A stretch of DNA of 64,000 bases, from NCBI RefSeq assembly GCF_001411555.2, contig NC_049908.1, forward strand, positions 28,992,724 through 29,056,723, in the 5' to 3' direction. The DNA is from Juglans regia. Taxonomy: Eukaryota; Streptophyta; Magnoliopsida; Fagales; Juglandaceae. Of this stretch, positions 12,446 through 21,325 are shown piece after piece. The notes under the pieces are model-generated. The model was not told the origin of the DNA, did no database searches, and saw nothing but the letters and a program-made list of their open reading frames with translations. Position 1 is the first letter of the stretch; every line of letters starts with the position of its first letter. Both the position numbers and the translations under genes were made by a program.

Positions 12446-12765
12446 AGAAGAAGAAGAAGAAGAAGAAGAAGAAGAAGAAGAAGAAGAATAAGAAGTTAAG
12501 ACACTCAGTAAAGCCAGGAGGAAAGAAAGGGATGAAGCGATATAAAGCTAACTTTTTCACCATCCACTGGTAGAGGCCACAATAAAAGGGATTGAGATAT
12601 GAGGGAGGGGAAGAGCGACTATTACAAGAACACAGAGCATCATCTTCAACCGGATGATGAGAGCTCCAGAGAATGGATCTTCTCTAGAAAAGAGGTCTCT
12701 GACCTTCATTGTATAGACATAAATGAGAGATCATGAGAATTTGTAAACTCAGCCCTTTTATCGAG
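12247..12765 (+). repeat. 3' LTR (truncated) with (GA)n(GAA)n expansion
   Basis: This block matches the 5' LTR from TGTTAGGGG onward and breaks off near 12765, about 240 bp before the expected end. A GA microsatellite followed by GAA repeats (12374-12488) has expanded inside it and is absent from the 5' LTR. The divergence, the private duplication in the 5' LTR and the truncation all point to an old insertion. Confidence 0.75.
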
Positions 12766-13552
12766 GAATTTTTTTTCTTTTTTATCTCTCCTCACCATTG
12801 CTTTCTTAAGACAAGATCAATAGCAAATGAATAAGAGATAGAAAACTCACGCATTCCAACTCACACAACAACCTTATCTTGCTTCCAACTTCAATCTTCT
12901 CTCTGTCTTAGTCCTCTCAGCAGAAAAGATGCTAGGGTAATTTATAAGGAAATACTATTGGCCATTTATCGGAAGAAAAGGAGTTGATGTTTGTAAACAA
13001 CCTCATTGGCACACTTGGATTCCGCAACTCCATATTTGCTTGTTCGGGCTATGTTCGGTAAGTGAAGAAATCTCATATTACTTCATTGTTATTCATTACT
13101 ATTTATAAATTTTTCACAAAATTATTCTCTACTTTTGATCTTGTTCCACTGCATAAAAAGATGGTTACCTAAAATGAAAGGTGTTTTGCGTATTTTTATG
13201 GGGTTGTTTTTCAACAATGCTAAGGTTTTTTTCCGGCATTCTTTTTTGAAACCATCTATTGCTGCTTGTTCTGAAACCAAATTTCAGAATTAAGTTTTCA
13301 CGGTACAGAACATCTAATCTGTGAAAGTGCAATCTCATACGTTGTCACATCCATGCATCTAGAGTATCGTCATTAGCTATGAGTTTTCTTCTTCTTTAAT
13401 TGGATTTTGACGACCTTCTAATTTTGATCCTCCATGGCCACATAAAGCCCGTCATTGGTCATATCTCCATATTTGATGCTCTATTTGCTATGTTCCCAAC
13501 ACCATTTTAAATTTTAAATTTCAAAGTTCTTCGTCCCAAATTTAAAGGGAGG
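12766..13552. other. Non-coding stretch, nothing recognised; possible internal end of an LTR element
   Basis: There is no supported ORF. The last bases (about 13540-13552, AAATTTAAAGGGAGG) look like a polypurine tract directly in front of the LTR-like sequence that starts with TGTTGGAAC. The right part may therefore be the 3' end of a retrotransposon interior, but no protein similarity is visible. Confidence 0.4.
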
Positions 13553-14150
13553 TGTTGGAACTTGGAATATTATGTTAGAATATCACCATACCTAGAAAAT
13601 ATTTATATCATTCTAGTAAATATGGTAATATGAATTATTATTTTCCATATTTAGTTTATTGTATAAATCAATCAATACAAATTAGTAACATTGATTGATT
13701 GTATCTCCATTATTTTTCTAGCCTCATTCTCCTATTGTAATATATTGTTGAGGAATAATCCCACATTGACTGTGGACAAGGTCTTGGGCATGTTTATAAG
13801 CAATGAGCAATCATCTCTTGTACAACCGGTTTTATGAGATGAGTTAGGCCCATTAATTTCATCATGGTATCAGAGCCTGCCACAGGACGAATGTGGGCCT
13901 ACACTACTTATCCTGTGACAAGGACCAGAAAAAATACTGGCCTGCACGTGAGGGAGGGTGTTAATCCCACATTGACTGTGGACAAGGTCTTGGGCATGTT
14001 TAAAAGCAATGAGCAATCCTCTCTTGTACAACCGGTTTTATGAGATGAGTTAAGCCTATTAATTTCATCACATATGTTATGTATTCAAATACTAGAAAAC
14101 AATAAAGATGTGCCCTCAAAATCTTTATCAATTTCTCTCTTTCTCACTTC
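13553..14150 (+). mobile_element. LTR-like fragment (3' or solo LTR), interrupted by a TRIM
   Basis: The sequence starts TGTTGGAAC after a polypurine-like tract. It is AT-rich with TATTGTATAAATC in the middle and ends in a C/T-rich region near 14150, the usual layout of a copia-type LTR. A TRIM at 13746-14070 splits it. Text before 13746 (CTCCTATTGTAATATATT) and after 14070 (CATATGTTATGTATTC) reads as one original sequence. The right border is uncertain and no matching second LTR is visible. Confidence 0.5.
13746..14070 (+). mobile_element. TRIM (terminal-repeat retrotransposon in miniature)
   Basis: Direct terminal repeats run 13746-13864 (119 bp) and 13959-14070 (112 bp). Both begin TGTT and end ATTTCATCA. 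They are nearly identical apart from a 7-bp difference near the start and a few substitutions. Immediately inside the first repeat is TGGTATCAGAGCC (13865-13877), the classic plant primer-binding site complementary to initiator Met-tRNA. A purine tract (GTGAGGGAGGG, about 13948-13958) precedes the second repeat. The 94-bp interior cannot encode protein, so mobilisation would need enzymes from another element. Flanking TATAT and CATAT are a near-match five-base target duplication. Confidence 0.93.
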
Positions 14151-14235
14151 TCTTTTATATATTTTATTTTATTTTTATTTTTTACAATTTTGATATGGCC
14201 TCGATGTAACCTGCACAAAATAAAAGATGAAGAAC

Positions 14236-14465
14236 ATGAGGGTTTTTTTTTTCCGAAGATTTCTATTCATCATCTTACACAACACACATCATACATAATT
14301 TTTTTTTTTTTTCTTATCAAATATATGTTGTATGGATGATGAGTAAAAGAATACAATTAGTTTGAAAAAATTAAATTTTAAAAAAAATTAAAAAATTTTA
14401 AAAAATATGAAAAATAAAAGTCTGATGTGTAATATGTGGGGAGATGATGAATAGAAAAGATTTTT
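14236..14465. repeat. MITE with terminal inverted repeats (family A)
   Basis: The left end (TTTCTATTCATCATCTTACAC) and right end (GGAGATGATGAATAGAAA) are inverted copies enclosing AT-rich non-coding DNA. The same inverted ends occur in the kinesin intron at 29745-29945. I see no coding capacity and did not resolve a clear target-site duplication. Confidence 0.7.
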
Positions 14466-14984
14466 TTTTTTTTTAGTGTCCGAAGGTTACAGATATTTGG
14501 CAAAGTCAAACGATGGCTCGAGGGTTTCTGAATTAGATGGGGGCAGGTGTAGGAGTTGCTTTCTTCCCTTCTTTTTTCTTATTTATGTTGTGAACACTGA
14601 CAACACTCAGCTTTTTCAACTATTTATGAAATTTATTGACTTACTTCTGGAATTTGATTGAGCTTCAAACGGTATTTTAGTAATGATACACTCACAATTA
14701 TATTTTATAAATTTATGCATTAATATGAGGTATATTTCATTTAAAACATAACCATATAAATGATTGTGAAAAAGATTGAGACCTTTCGCAAACAAATCTT
14801 TTGGATCATGTGTATATATATGGAATGGAATAATAGTTTAAAGTGGTCCTTTTGTAATCAACTATAAAATAAATCTATAAGTTTTTTAGTCATTTTATTA
14901 GTGATATCGTTAAATATTAAGATAGTCTTTCTAGTTTGCCTTTTGGACATTATATAAATCGATATATTATAATTTTCAATTTGA

Positions 14985-15165
14985 GAAATAATATTTGTAG
15001 TCGTGAATGTGCAAGCGTCGTGCAGTCGTTTTGAAAAAAATGAATAAATATGAGACCCACATGAAAAGAAATTAATTTTTTTTTTAATTGTAGACCCTAT
15101 TCTTTTTTCAAAGCGACTGCACGACGTTTGCGCATTCTACGACTGTATGTAGCATTACTCATATC
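14985..15165. repeat. Small inverted-repeat element (MITE, family B)
   Basis: About 45 bases at each end are inverted copies. AGCGTCGTGCAGTCGTTTTG is near the left end and CAAAGCGACTGCACGACGTT near the right, followed by TGTAGCATTACTC. The middle is AT-rich. It would form a long hairpin. A weaker relative is present around 31520-31650. Confidence 0.75.
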
Positions 15166-15302
15166 ATGTTTACACTAATAAATGAGTGACAAGTGTACAA
15201 ATATGTATTTTTTAAAATCATTTTTTTTTATACATGGAAGGGGGGATTCGATCCTGAGTTCTATTAGTGAGAAATCAAAGTGTTGTCAATTGATCTTAAG
15301 AA

Positions 15303-15480
15303 GTGCTGATGTTTCAATTTCAAATTGACAGACTAGGCAAGTATTGTCTTGCACCACTTTCCTTTTCAGCAAGTTATCCATAGTAGGCAAGCTTTCATTG
15401 CAGGCCCTCCATATCAAAGCACGTGTTAGGAAATGCTCCAAGAACTGCTGAGGCCTTCTTGAGAACTCTTCTTGAGTTTT
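15303..15480 (-). mobile_element. Antisense zinc-binding (zf-RVT) fragment at the LINE 5' end
   Basis: Read on the minus strand, this piece encodes RALIWRACNESLPTMDNLL, then KRKVVQDNTCLVC and QFEIET. That matches the reverse-transcriptase zinc-binding region found near the C-terminus of plant LINE ORF2 (family form LWRACNESLPT..NL..R.V....C..C..E.ET). It is opposite in direction to the LINE that follows and differs in sequence from that LINE's own zinc-binding region. It lies inside the target-site duplication, so it appears to have been part of the inserted unit. Confidence 0.7.
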
Positions 15481-15513
15481 AATCTGAAAAGGTGCAAGGG
15501 TACGTGAGGCTGC

Positions 15514-16956
15514 ATGGCAGCTGGAGAGGGTGGCACCGGTCGGCCTTCCTTTGCCGATCTGGTGAGTGCAGTCCCTCAACCTATTCCGGAGATGGTTCTT
15601 GCACCCAGGATTCCAAAGGTGCTGGATGGTGAGGTTTATTTTCAGTTTACCAAAGAAGAAATAGCAAGATCAGCGGAACCTTTCCGATATTCTGTTGTTC
15701 TCAAGTTCTTGAAGAATCGTCCGTCATTGGATACGGTGAGGGCTTTCATTCACAATCGATGGGGACTTACAGCCACTCCAGTAGTTTCTGCTATGAGGAG
15801 ACCGCGAAATGTGTTTGTTCGTATGTCTAATGATGTGGATTTTACCAAAGCATTATCACGGGAGGTTTGTGAAATAAATGGGATATTCTACCGTGTCTTC
15901 AGATGGTCTCCTGAGTTCAATGAGGATGCCGAACCCTCAAGGGTTCCGGTGTGGATTTCTTTGCCGGGGCTTCCTCCAAACTTTTATCAAGAATCCTTCT
16001 TGAAGATGTTGATGGCACCGATTGGAACGTTTATTAGACGTGACAATCCGACGAGGTGCGCTACTAGAACGGATGGAGCACGGCTTTGTGTGGAAGTGGA
16101 TGCTGCAAAACCTCCTTTGTCGCATTTCTGGATTGGAGTGCCTGGAATTTCCTCTAGCCAAAAGCAAGAAATATTGTATGAAACACTTCCGGCTTTTTGT
16201 TCGTCATGCAAGATGCAGGGTCATGATGTTTGAACTTGTAATCCCGGAAAAGCTGGTAAGAAAGGGGGGAGAAAAGAGAGTATGAAAGGTTTGTTGGATG
16301 ATCAAGAGGTAGCTCCGAATGAAGATAAGGTTGAAACTCCTTTGCTGGTTCTTGAAGATAAAGAAACAGAGGATGTGGTGGTGGAAAAGGAGACGGAAGC
16401 AGTAGGTGTAGTTCAGGTGCAATTGGATGCCGAGAAGGAAGTGTTGCCAATGCAGGTGGCAGACCAATTGGTGCAGGTGGATTCTGAGGATAAGGAAAAA
16501 CTGGAGCAGATTGGAGAAGAAAATCATACAGTGATCAATAACGTGGTGCAGTTGAAGTCTTATGTTGGAACAGAGGATGCAACAGATCTAATGCTACACG
16601 TTGGGGTCGCAGACGGTGCAGGGATGGTCACGGATGCTGATTATGTGGTGTCTAATATGGATGTAAATCAGAGTTTCCGTGCGGATAATAATGGAATGAC
16701 AATGGAGCAGATGCAACCAGTGGGGGAGGCGGATAGTGCTGAGGACGTTAATGAAGAAGTTGATGAAGAAACCATGTTGGAAGAGAATTGTTCTTCTGAA
16801 CCAGAACCGGAACAACATCCAGAGGTTTTTTCACAAACTAAAGACTATTTTACTGAATCTGAGCTGAATGATGGTAAGAAAAGGTATAATAAAAAAAAGT
16901 TTATTAAAATGCGTAGTTCTTCTCGGGTTCTTGCCCGAAATAAAATTGCTAAATGA
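15514..16956 (+). pseudogene. LINE ORF1 protein (DUF4283 plus CCHC knuckle), one nonsense codon
   Basis: The start ATG at 15514 opens a frame with a DUF4283-type RNA-binding domain at about residues 40-190 (FSVVL-like YSVVLKFL, RRPRNVFVRM, FYRVFRWSPEFN, PVWISLPGLP). A zinc knuckle CSSCKMQGHDV-stop-TC follows. The TGA at 16231-16233 falls inside the knuckle (C-x2-C-x4-H-x4-C) and looks like a C-to-T change at a CpG in an arginine codon. The same frame then continues for 240 acidic, Glu/Val-rich codons to its natural stop at 16954-16956. That stop overlaps the ORF2 start as ATGA. ORF1 normally packages the LINE RNA into a ribonucleoprotein. As it stands this copy would give a protein cut at residue 239. 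Confidence 0.85.
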
Positions 16957-19900
16957 TTGATTCTATTTTGGTTTGGAATCTTAGAGGGGTGGGAACATCT
17001 AGAACTAGGCTAAAGGCGTTGGTGAGAAGATATAAACCGAAAATTGTTGCTCTTCTAGAACCGTTTCAAAATTTAGAGGGTGCTCGCAAAGTGGCTCGAA
17101 GTCTAAATTTTGATATGGTTATTTCTAATGAGGTGGAAGGGGGGAAAATTTGGCTTTTGTGGGATAGTATGTATAAGGTGCAAGTTGAAAAGTTGGGAAT
17201 GCAATATATTTCTGTTATTGTTGAGAATGGTGCGGAAAAATTTTTGATTCATGTGATTTATGCTAAATGTTCTTGGGTGGAGAGGCGTTATCTTTGGCAA
17301 GAGGTAAATAGTAATCATGTGGGTGGAGAGCCTTGCCTCTTTGTGGGGGATTTTAATATTATTAGGAATGATTCAGAAAGGAGGAGAGGAAGACCTCGGC
17401 CAATGGTGGCTATGGATGATTTTAATGATTGGATTCATCAAAGGGGTCTTATGGAAATGGCTTCGAAAGGGAGTTGTTTCTCTTGGTGTAATGGCCAGTC
17501 AGGTTTGGCCCGTTCGTGGGCTCGACTTGATCGTGCTCTTATGGACAATTCTTTTAGCAATTTGTTCCCGAATATTATTTGTTCTTACTTGCCTAGATCT
17601 ACTTCTGACCATGCTCCCATGTTCATTGAGTTTAAGAAAGATTCCTTTGCATATGGGCCATCTCCATTTCGGTTTCAACAAATGTGGGTGGATCATCCTG
17701 GTTTTCTGGATTGTGTTAGAAATGCTTGGAATATACGGTTGGATTGTTCTCCGCTTTTGTGTTTAAGTAAGAAATTAAAACATACCAAGGTGGTGTTTCG
17801 GGAGTGGAATAAAAGAGTTTTTGGTCACACAAGAGAGCGTATTGATGCCCTTGAAAAACAGGTTGAGGAGATTGAGTTTCAGCTTCAATCAAATTGGGAG
17901 GTTAGTTTGGAGAGAGAGCTTTATGAAGCTGTCTCTAATCTAGCTAGATGGAGGTCTCGGGAAGAGATGAGATTAGCTCAACTGGCCAAGCTTAAATGGA
18001 AGTTGGAGGGAGATAGCAATTCAAAATTTTTTCATGCTTGTCTTATTAATAAAAGAAGGAAGAGAGTGCTGGAGATGAGATCAAATGGTATGAATTATGA
18101 GAATCCGGAGAGTATTCATCAAGGGGCGGTGGAATTTTTTCAAAATGCACTTCGTGAAGAGCCGCCCATAGAGCAAGCTAGATTAGAAGGCCTTATTGAG
18201 TCGATCATACTAGAGGAGGAGAATGAGTCTTTGATTAGGCCGCCTACTTTAGAGGAAGTGTTTGAGGCAGTTTCATCTATCCCAAATCAAAGTACTCCGG
18301 GGCCAGATGGGTTTGGAGCGGGTTTTTATAAAAGTTGTTGGGAAGTGGTTAAGGTTGATGTTTGGATGGCAGTAGTGGAATTCTTTATGACCAAGGATCT
18401 TCCAAGATTCTTCACGGCCTCATATTTGGTTCTTATACCAAAGATGGAGTCTCCCACTGGTTTTGATAAGTTTCGTCCTATTAGTCTTTGTTCTGTTTTT
18501 TATAAAATTTGCTCTAAGATTATTGTTACTCGTTTATCTGGTTTTTTACCTCGATTGATTTCTTTGGAGCAAGGAGCTTTTATTCCTGGACGGAGTATTT
18601 TTGAAAATATTAGTCTCACTCAAGAGTTGGTGCAGTCTATCAATAAAAAAATTCATGGGGGTAATATTTTGTTAAAAGTTGATATGGCGAAAGCTTATGA
18701 TAGGGTGGATTGGGGTTTTTTGATAATGGTGTTGCAAAGGTTTGGTTTCTCTTCTCAATTTTGTGAGTTGATATATTCTTGTATCTCTAACCCTTGGTAT
18801 TCTGTCATGATGAATGGAACGGTTAAGGGTTTTTTCCCGGGTGGTCGTGGGCTTCGTCAAGGTGATCCTCTATCTCCTTATTTGTTTATCATTCAACAAG
18901 AGGTCCTTTCCCGTTTGATTCATAGGAGTATGCAAGATAATCAATTTGGTTTATTTTCTCAAGCCCGTGGTACTCCTATTATATCTCATTTGATGTATGC
19001 TGATGATGTTATGGTTTTTTCTAATGGTAGTCAAAGATCGGTGCAGGTTCTTCAAAAAATTTTGAGTCAATATGAGAGGTGGTCTGGACAAAGTATTAAT
19101 ATTCAGAAATCTGCCTTGTATTGTTCTAATAAAATTCCAAACTGGCGTAAGCATAGGATCTTAAGGCAGACGGGTTTTATGGAAGGATCTTTTCCTTTCA
19201 AATATCTAGGTGTGCCAATAATTCAAGGGCGTTTGAAACAGGCTCATTTAGAGGATATGGTGAATAAAGTGAGGCAAAAGATTAGTGGCTGGAAAATGAG
19301 GCTCCTTTCTTCGGGAGGAAAACTTGTTCTTTTGAGGCATGTTTTAACTAGTATGAATATCCATCTACTTGCTGTTTTACAGGTTCCTCAAGTTGTTATT
19401 GCCAAAATCCATAGATTGATGAGTTCCTTTTTTTGGGGAGAAGCTGAGGGACGGAATAAAAGGAAATGGTGGGCTTGGAATAAGATGTGTAAGCCGGTGG
19501 AAGAAGGAGGAATTGGGTTAAGAAATCTTGAGGATGTTCAGAAAGCCTTGCATATGCGCTTCGCTTGGAATCTCCTTCAAGGTAATTCTTTATGGGCTAA
19601 TTTTTTCAAAACCAAATATGTTGGTAACCGGCCATGGTATCTTATAGAAAATAATAAAGGATCTCGATTTTGGAGAATGGTTGCGAATTGTATTCCGTTG
19701 TTGTTAAATAATTTGAAATGGAAAATTAGAGAGGGTGATATTTTTTTCTGGTATGATAAATGGAGGGATAATGGTCCATTGATTAATGATATGAATATTA
19801 TGGGTTCTCCTTTTTTGAAAATTAAAGATTGTAGATTGTCGGATAGTTGGGATGTGGAGTTATTGGAGGAGTTAGTAGGGCATGATAGGGTGGAGGAGAT

Positions 19901-21071
19901 AATAACGGATTTAGCTGGTTTAAAGAATGGAAAGGATGTTCTAGTTTGGACTTCAACGGATACAGGTATTTTCTCTACAAAATCTGCTTGGAATTGTATT
20001 CGTATTAGAGGGAATTCTATGGTTTGGCATGCTTGGATTTGGCATAAGAATCTTCCTTTAAAAATGTCTATTCATTTTTGGAGGACTTGGTTTATGGCCT
20101 TGAGTGTGGATGACAGATTACGCCGTATTGGTATTCCTTTGGTTTCTAAATGTAATTGCTGTAGTCATGGTCATATTGAAGATATTAATCATGTGTTATT
20201 TGAAGGAGAATTTCCATTCAGAGTATGGTCTTTTTTTGGTAATCTTATTGGAATTCCTCTTGGTAGAACTTGGAGGCAGAATGTTGATATTTGGTTTAGG
20301 AGGGCTAGATCTTCCTCACAGGTGGGTTTTATTGTTGGCATTATTCCCATTATTATTACTTGGCGATTATGGAGAAGAAGGTGTCTGGCTCGAATGGAAG
20401 GTATTGTGGAATCGCATAATTCTGTTGTTCATTCTATTTGTGTGTGGTTAGGTTCCATTTCACAGGCGGCTAAGCAAATTAATAATTTCTCTTCGCGAGA
20501 TGCTATGATTTTGGATGCTTTGCGGATACTTCCGGTGGTTCCGAAAATTCCAAGTTGTAAAGTGGTGAGGTGGGATAAACCCCCGTTGGGGTGGTTTAAA
20601 TTGAATACGGATGGTAGTAGTATGGGTAATCCGGGTTCTTGTGGGATTGGTGGGGTTATTAGGGATGCTTCTGGTGGAATGGTTCAGGCTTTTGCTTCTT
20701 ATGTTGGGCTTGGTTCTAATAATAAGGCGGAGCTTTTGGCACTTCTTTATGGGTTGAGAAGATGTAAATCGCTGAATATATCAAATGTGATAGTTGAAAT
20801 GGATTCTATGATAGTTATTTCTTGGTGGAGTAAAGGGCGATGTGGAGTTTGGTATCTGGAGGATTTTTGGGAGGAAATTGTTGAATTAGCTTGCACGGTT
20901 CGTTGTCGGTTTCAGCATGTTTATCGTGAAGGTAATAGGGTTGCAGATTGGTTAGCAAAGGCAGGGGCTTTAGGTTCTGAGTGGGTTTTGTCGAGTAGTT
21001 ATAATTTGCCTCGGGTTCTTAGAGGTTTGATCCGTTTGGATTCTCTGGGATTTCCGTCCTTGAGATGTTAG
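16953..21071 (+). CDS. LINE ORF2: endonuclease, reverse transcriptase, zinc-binding, RNase H
   Basis: This 1372-residue frame has no interruption. Residues 1-225 form the APE-like endonuclease (VWNLRGVG, VGDFNIIRNDSE, SWARLDRALM, SDHAPM), which nicks target DNA. Residues about 430-760 are the reverse transcriptase ([56 protein letters not shown], and MYADD near 682). Residues about 1010-1110 hold the zf-RVT region (WIWHKNLPLKMSIHFWR, CNCC). A plant-type RNase H covers 1210-1345 with the acidic set visible in FKLNTDGSS, NNKAELLAL, VEMDSM and VADWLAKA. L1-type ORF2 proteins with a C-terminal RNase H are known in plants. Start choice: ATG at 16953 overlaps the ORF1 stop. Confidence 0.93.
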   Translation: MIDSILVWNLRGVGTSRTRLKALVRRYKPKIVALLEPFQNLEGARKVARSLNFDMVISNEVEGGKIWLLWDSMYKVQVEKLGMQYISVIVENGAEKFLIHVIYAKCSWVERRYLWQEVNSNHVGGEPCLFVGDFNIIRNDSERRRGRPRPMVAMDDFNDWIHQRGLMEMASKGSCFSWCNGQSGLARSWARLDRALMDNSFSNLFPNIICSYLPRSTSDHAPMFIEFKKDSFAYGPSPFRFQQMWVDHPGFLDCVRNAWNIRLDCSPLLCLSKKLKHTKVVFREWNKRVFGHTRERIDALEKQVEEIEFQLQSNWEVSLERELYEAVSNLARWRSREEMRLAQLAKLKWKLEGDSNSKFFHACLINKRRKRVLEMRSNGMNYENPESIHQGAVEFFQNALREEPPIEQARLEGLIESIILEEENESLIRPPTLEEVFEAVSSIPNQSTPGPDGFGAGFYKSCWEVVKVDVWMAVVEFFMTKDLPRFFTASYLVLIPKMESPTGFDKFRPISLCSVFYKICSKIIVTRLSGFLPRLISLEQGAFIPGRSIFENISLTQELVQSINKKIHGGNILLKVDMAKAYDRVDWGFLIMVLQRFGFSSQFCELIYSCISNPWYSVMMNGTVKGFFPGGRGLRQGDPLSPYLFIIQQEVLSRLIHRSMQDNQFGLFSQARGTPIISHLMYADDVMVFSNGSQRSVQVLQKILSQYERWSGQSINIQKSALYCSNKIPNWRKHRILRQTGFMEGSFPFKYLGVPIIQGRLKQAHLEDMVNKVRQKISGWKMRLLSSGGKLVLLRHVLTSMNIHLLAVLQVPQVVIAKIHRLMSSFFWGEAEGRNKRKWWAWNKMCKPVEEGGIGLRNLEDVQKALHMRFAWNLLQGNSLWANFFKTKYVGNRPWYLIENNKGSRFWRMVANCIPLLLNNLKWKIREGDIFFWYDKWRDNGPLINDMNIMGSPFLKIKDCRLSDSWDVELLEELVGHDRVEEIITDLAGLKNGKDVLVWTSTDTGIFSTKSAWNCIRIRGNSMVWHAWIWHKNLPLKMSIHFWRTWFMALSVDDRLRRIGIPLVSKCNCCSHGHIEDINHVLFEGEFPFRVWSFFGNLIGIPLGRTWRQNVDIWFRRARSSSQVGFIVGIIPIIITWRLWRRRCLARMEGIVESHNSVVHSICVWLGSISQAAKQINNFSSRDAMILDALRILPVVPKIPSCKVVRWDKPPLGWFKLNTDGSSMGNPGSCGIGGVIRDASGGMVQAFASYVGLGSNNKAELLALLYGLRRCKSLNISNVIVEMDSMIVISWWSKGRCGVWYLEDFWEEIVELACTVRCRFQHVYREGNRVADWLAKAGALGSEWVLSSSYNLPRVLRGLIRLDSLGFPSLRC

Positions 21072-21325
21072 TTTTTTGTATAAGCTTGGTGTTATTTTGT
21101 AAGTCTTGGTTTGGTGTGGTGGTTTTGTTTTTAAGTATGGTCTTTTATTTTGTTATAGTTTAGTTTTTGTTTTTGGATCTGTTTTCCATGATCCTTTCTT
21201 GTAACCACGGTATTCCTCCGCCATAAGTGAGGGCTTTATTAATAAAATTTGGGAGGGGTCACTATTGGACATGTGACTTCCTACTCTTCTAAATTTAAAA
21301 AAAAAAAAAAAATTGATCTTAAGAA

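Larger units (their letters stand above)
8613..12765 (+). mobile_element. LARD-like non-autonomous LTR retrotransposon
   Basis: Two direct repeats beginning TGTTAGGGG (8613 and 12247) share a long matching order of blocks and delimit the element. The 5' LTR ends at 9395 with TTAACA, followed by a primer-binding-site-like sequence (GTTGGTGTCGTATGTGG). The 2.85 kb interior has no recognisable gag, protease, reverse transcriptase or integrase. It contains GC-rich CCAC tracts (9720-10560), an unremarkable stretch (10560-11450) and two tandem arrays (11485-12115). The 3' LTR stops at about 12765, so the element is truncated on the right and no target-site duplication can be checked. A second partial copy lies at 1-1180. 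The element interrupts the end of the LRR kinase. Confidence 0.8.
15303..21310 (+). mobile_element. Full-length L1-type LINE with DUF4283/CCHC ORF1 and RNase H ORF2
   Basis: A 13-15 bp perfect direct repeat (AATTGATCTTAAGAA) at 15288-15302 and 21311-21325 marks the target-site duplication, and a poly(A) tract at about 21297-21312 marks the 3' end. Inside are ORF1 (15514-16956, one stop codon), an uninterrupted ORF2 (16953-21071) and a 3' UTR of about 225 bp. The identical duplications and intact ORF2 suggest a fairly young insertion. The first 200 bp within the duplications are unusual and are described as a separate feature. Confidence 0.93.

Noticed and set aside
12309..12573. Opposed ORFs of poly-Ser/Leu and poly-Arg/Glu/Lys
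   Set aside because: They are translations of the (GA)n(GAA)n microsatellite in the 3' LTR and have no other support.
13865..13877. Start of a full copia element (Met-tRNA primer site)
   Set aside because: A second terminal repeat follows after only 94 bp, so this is a TRIM and not an autonomous element.
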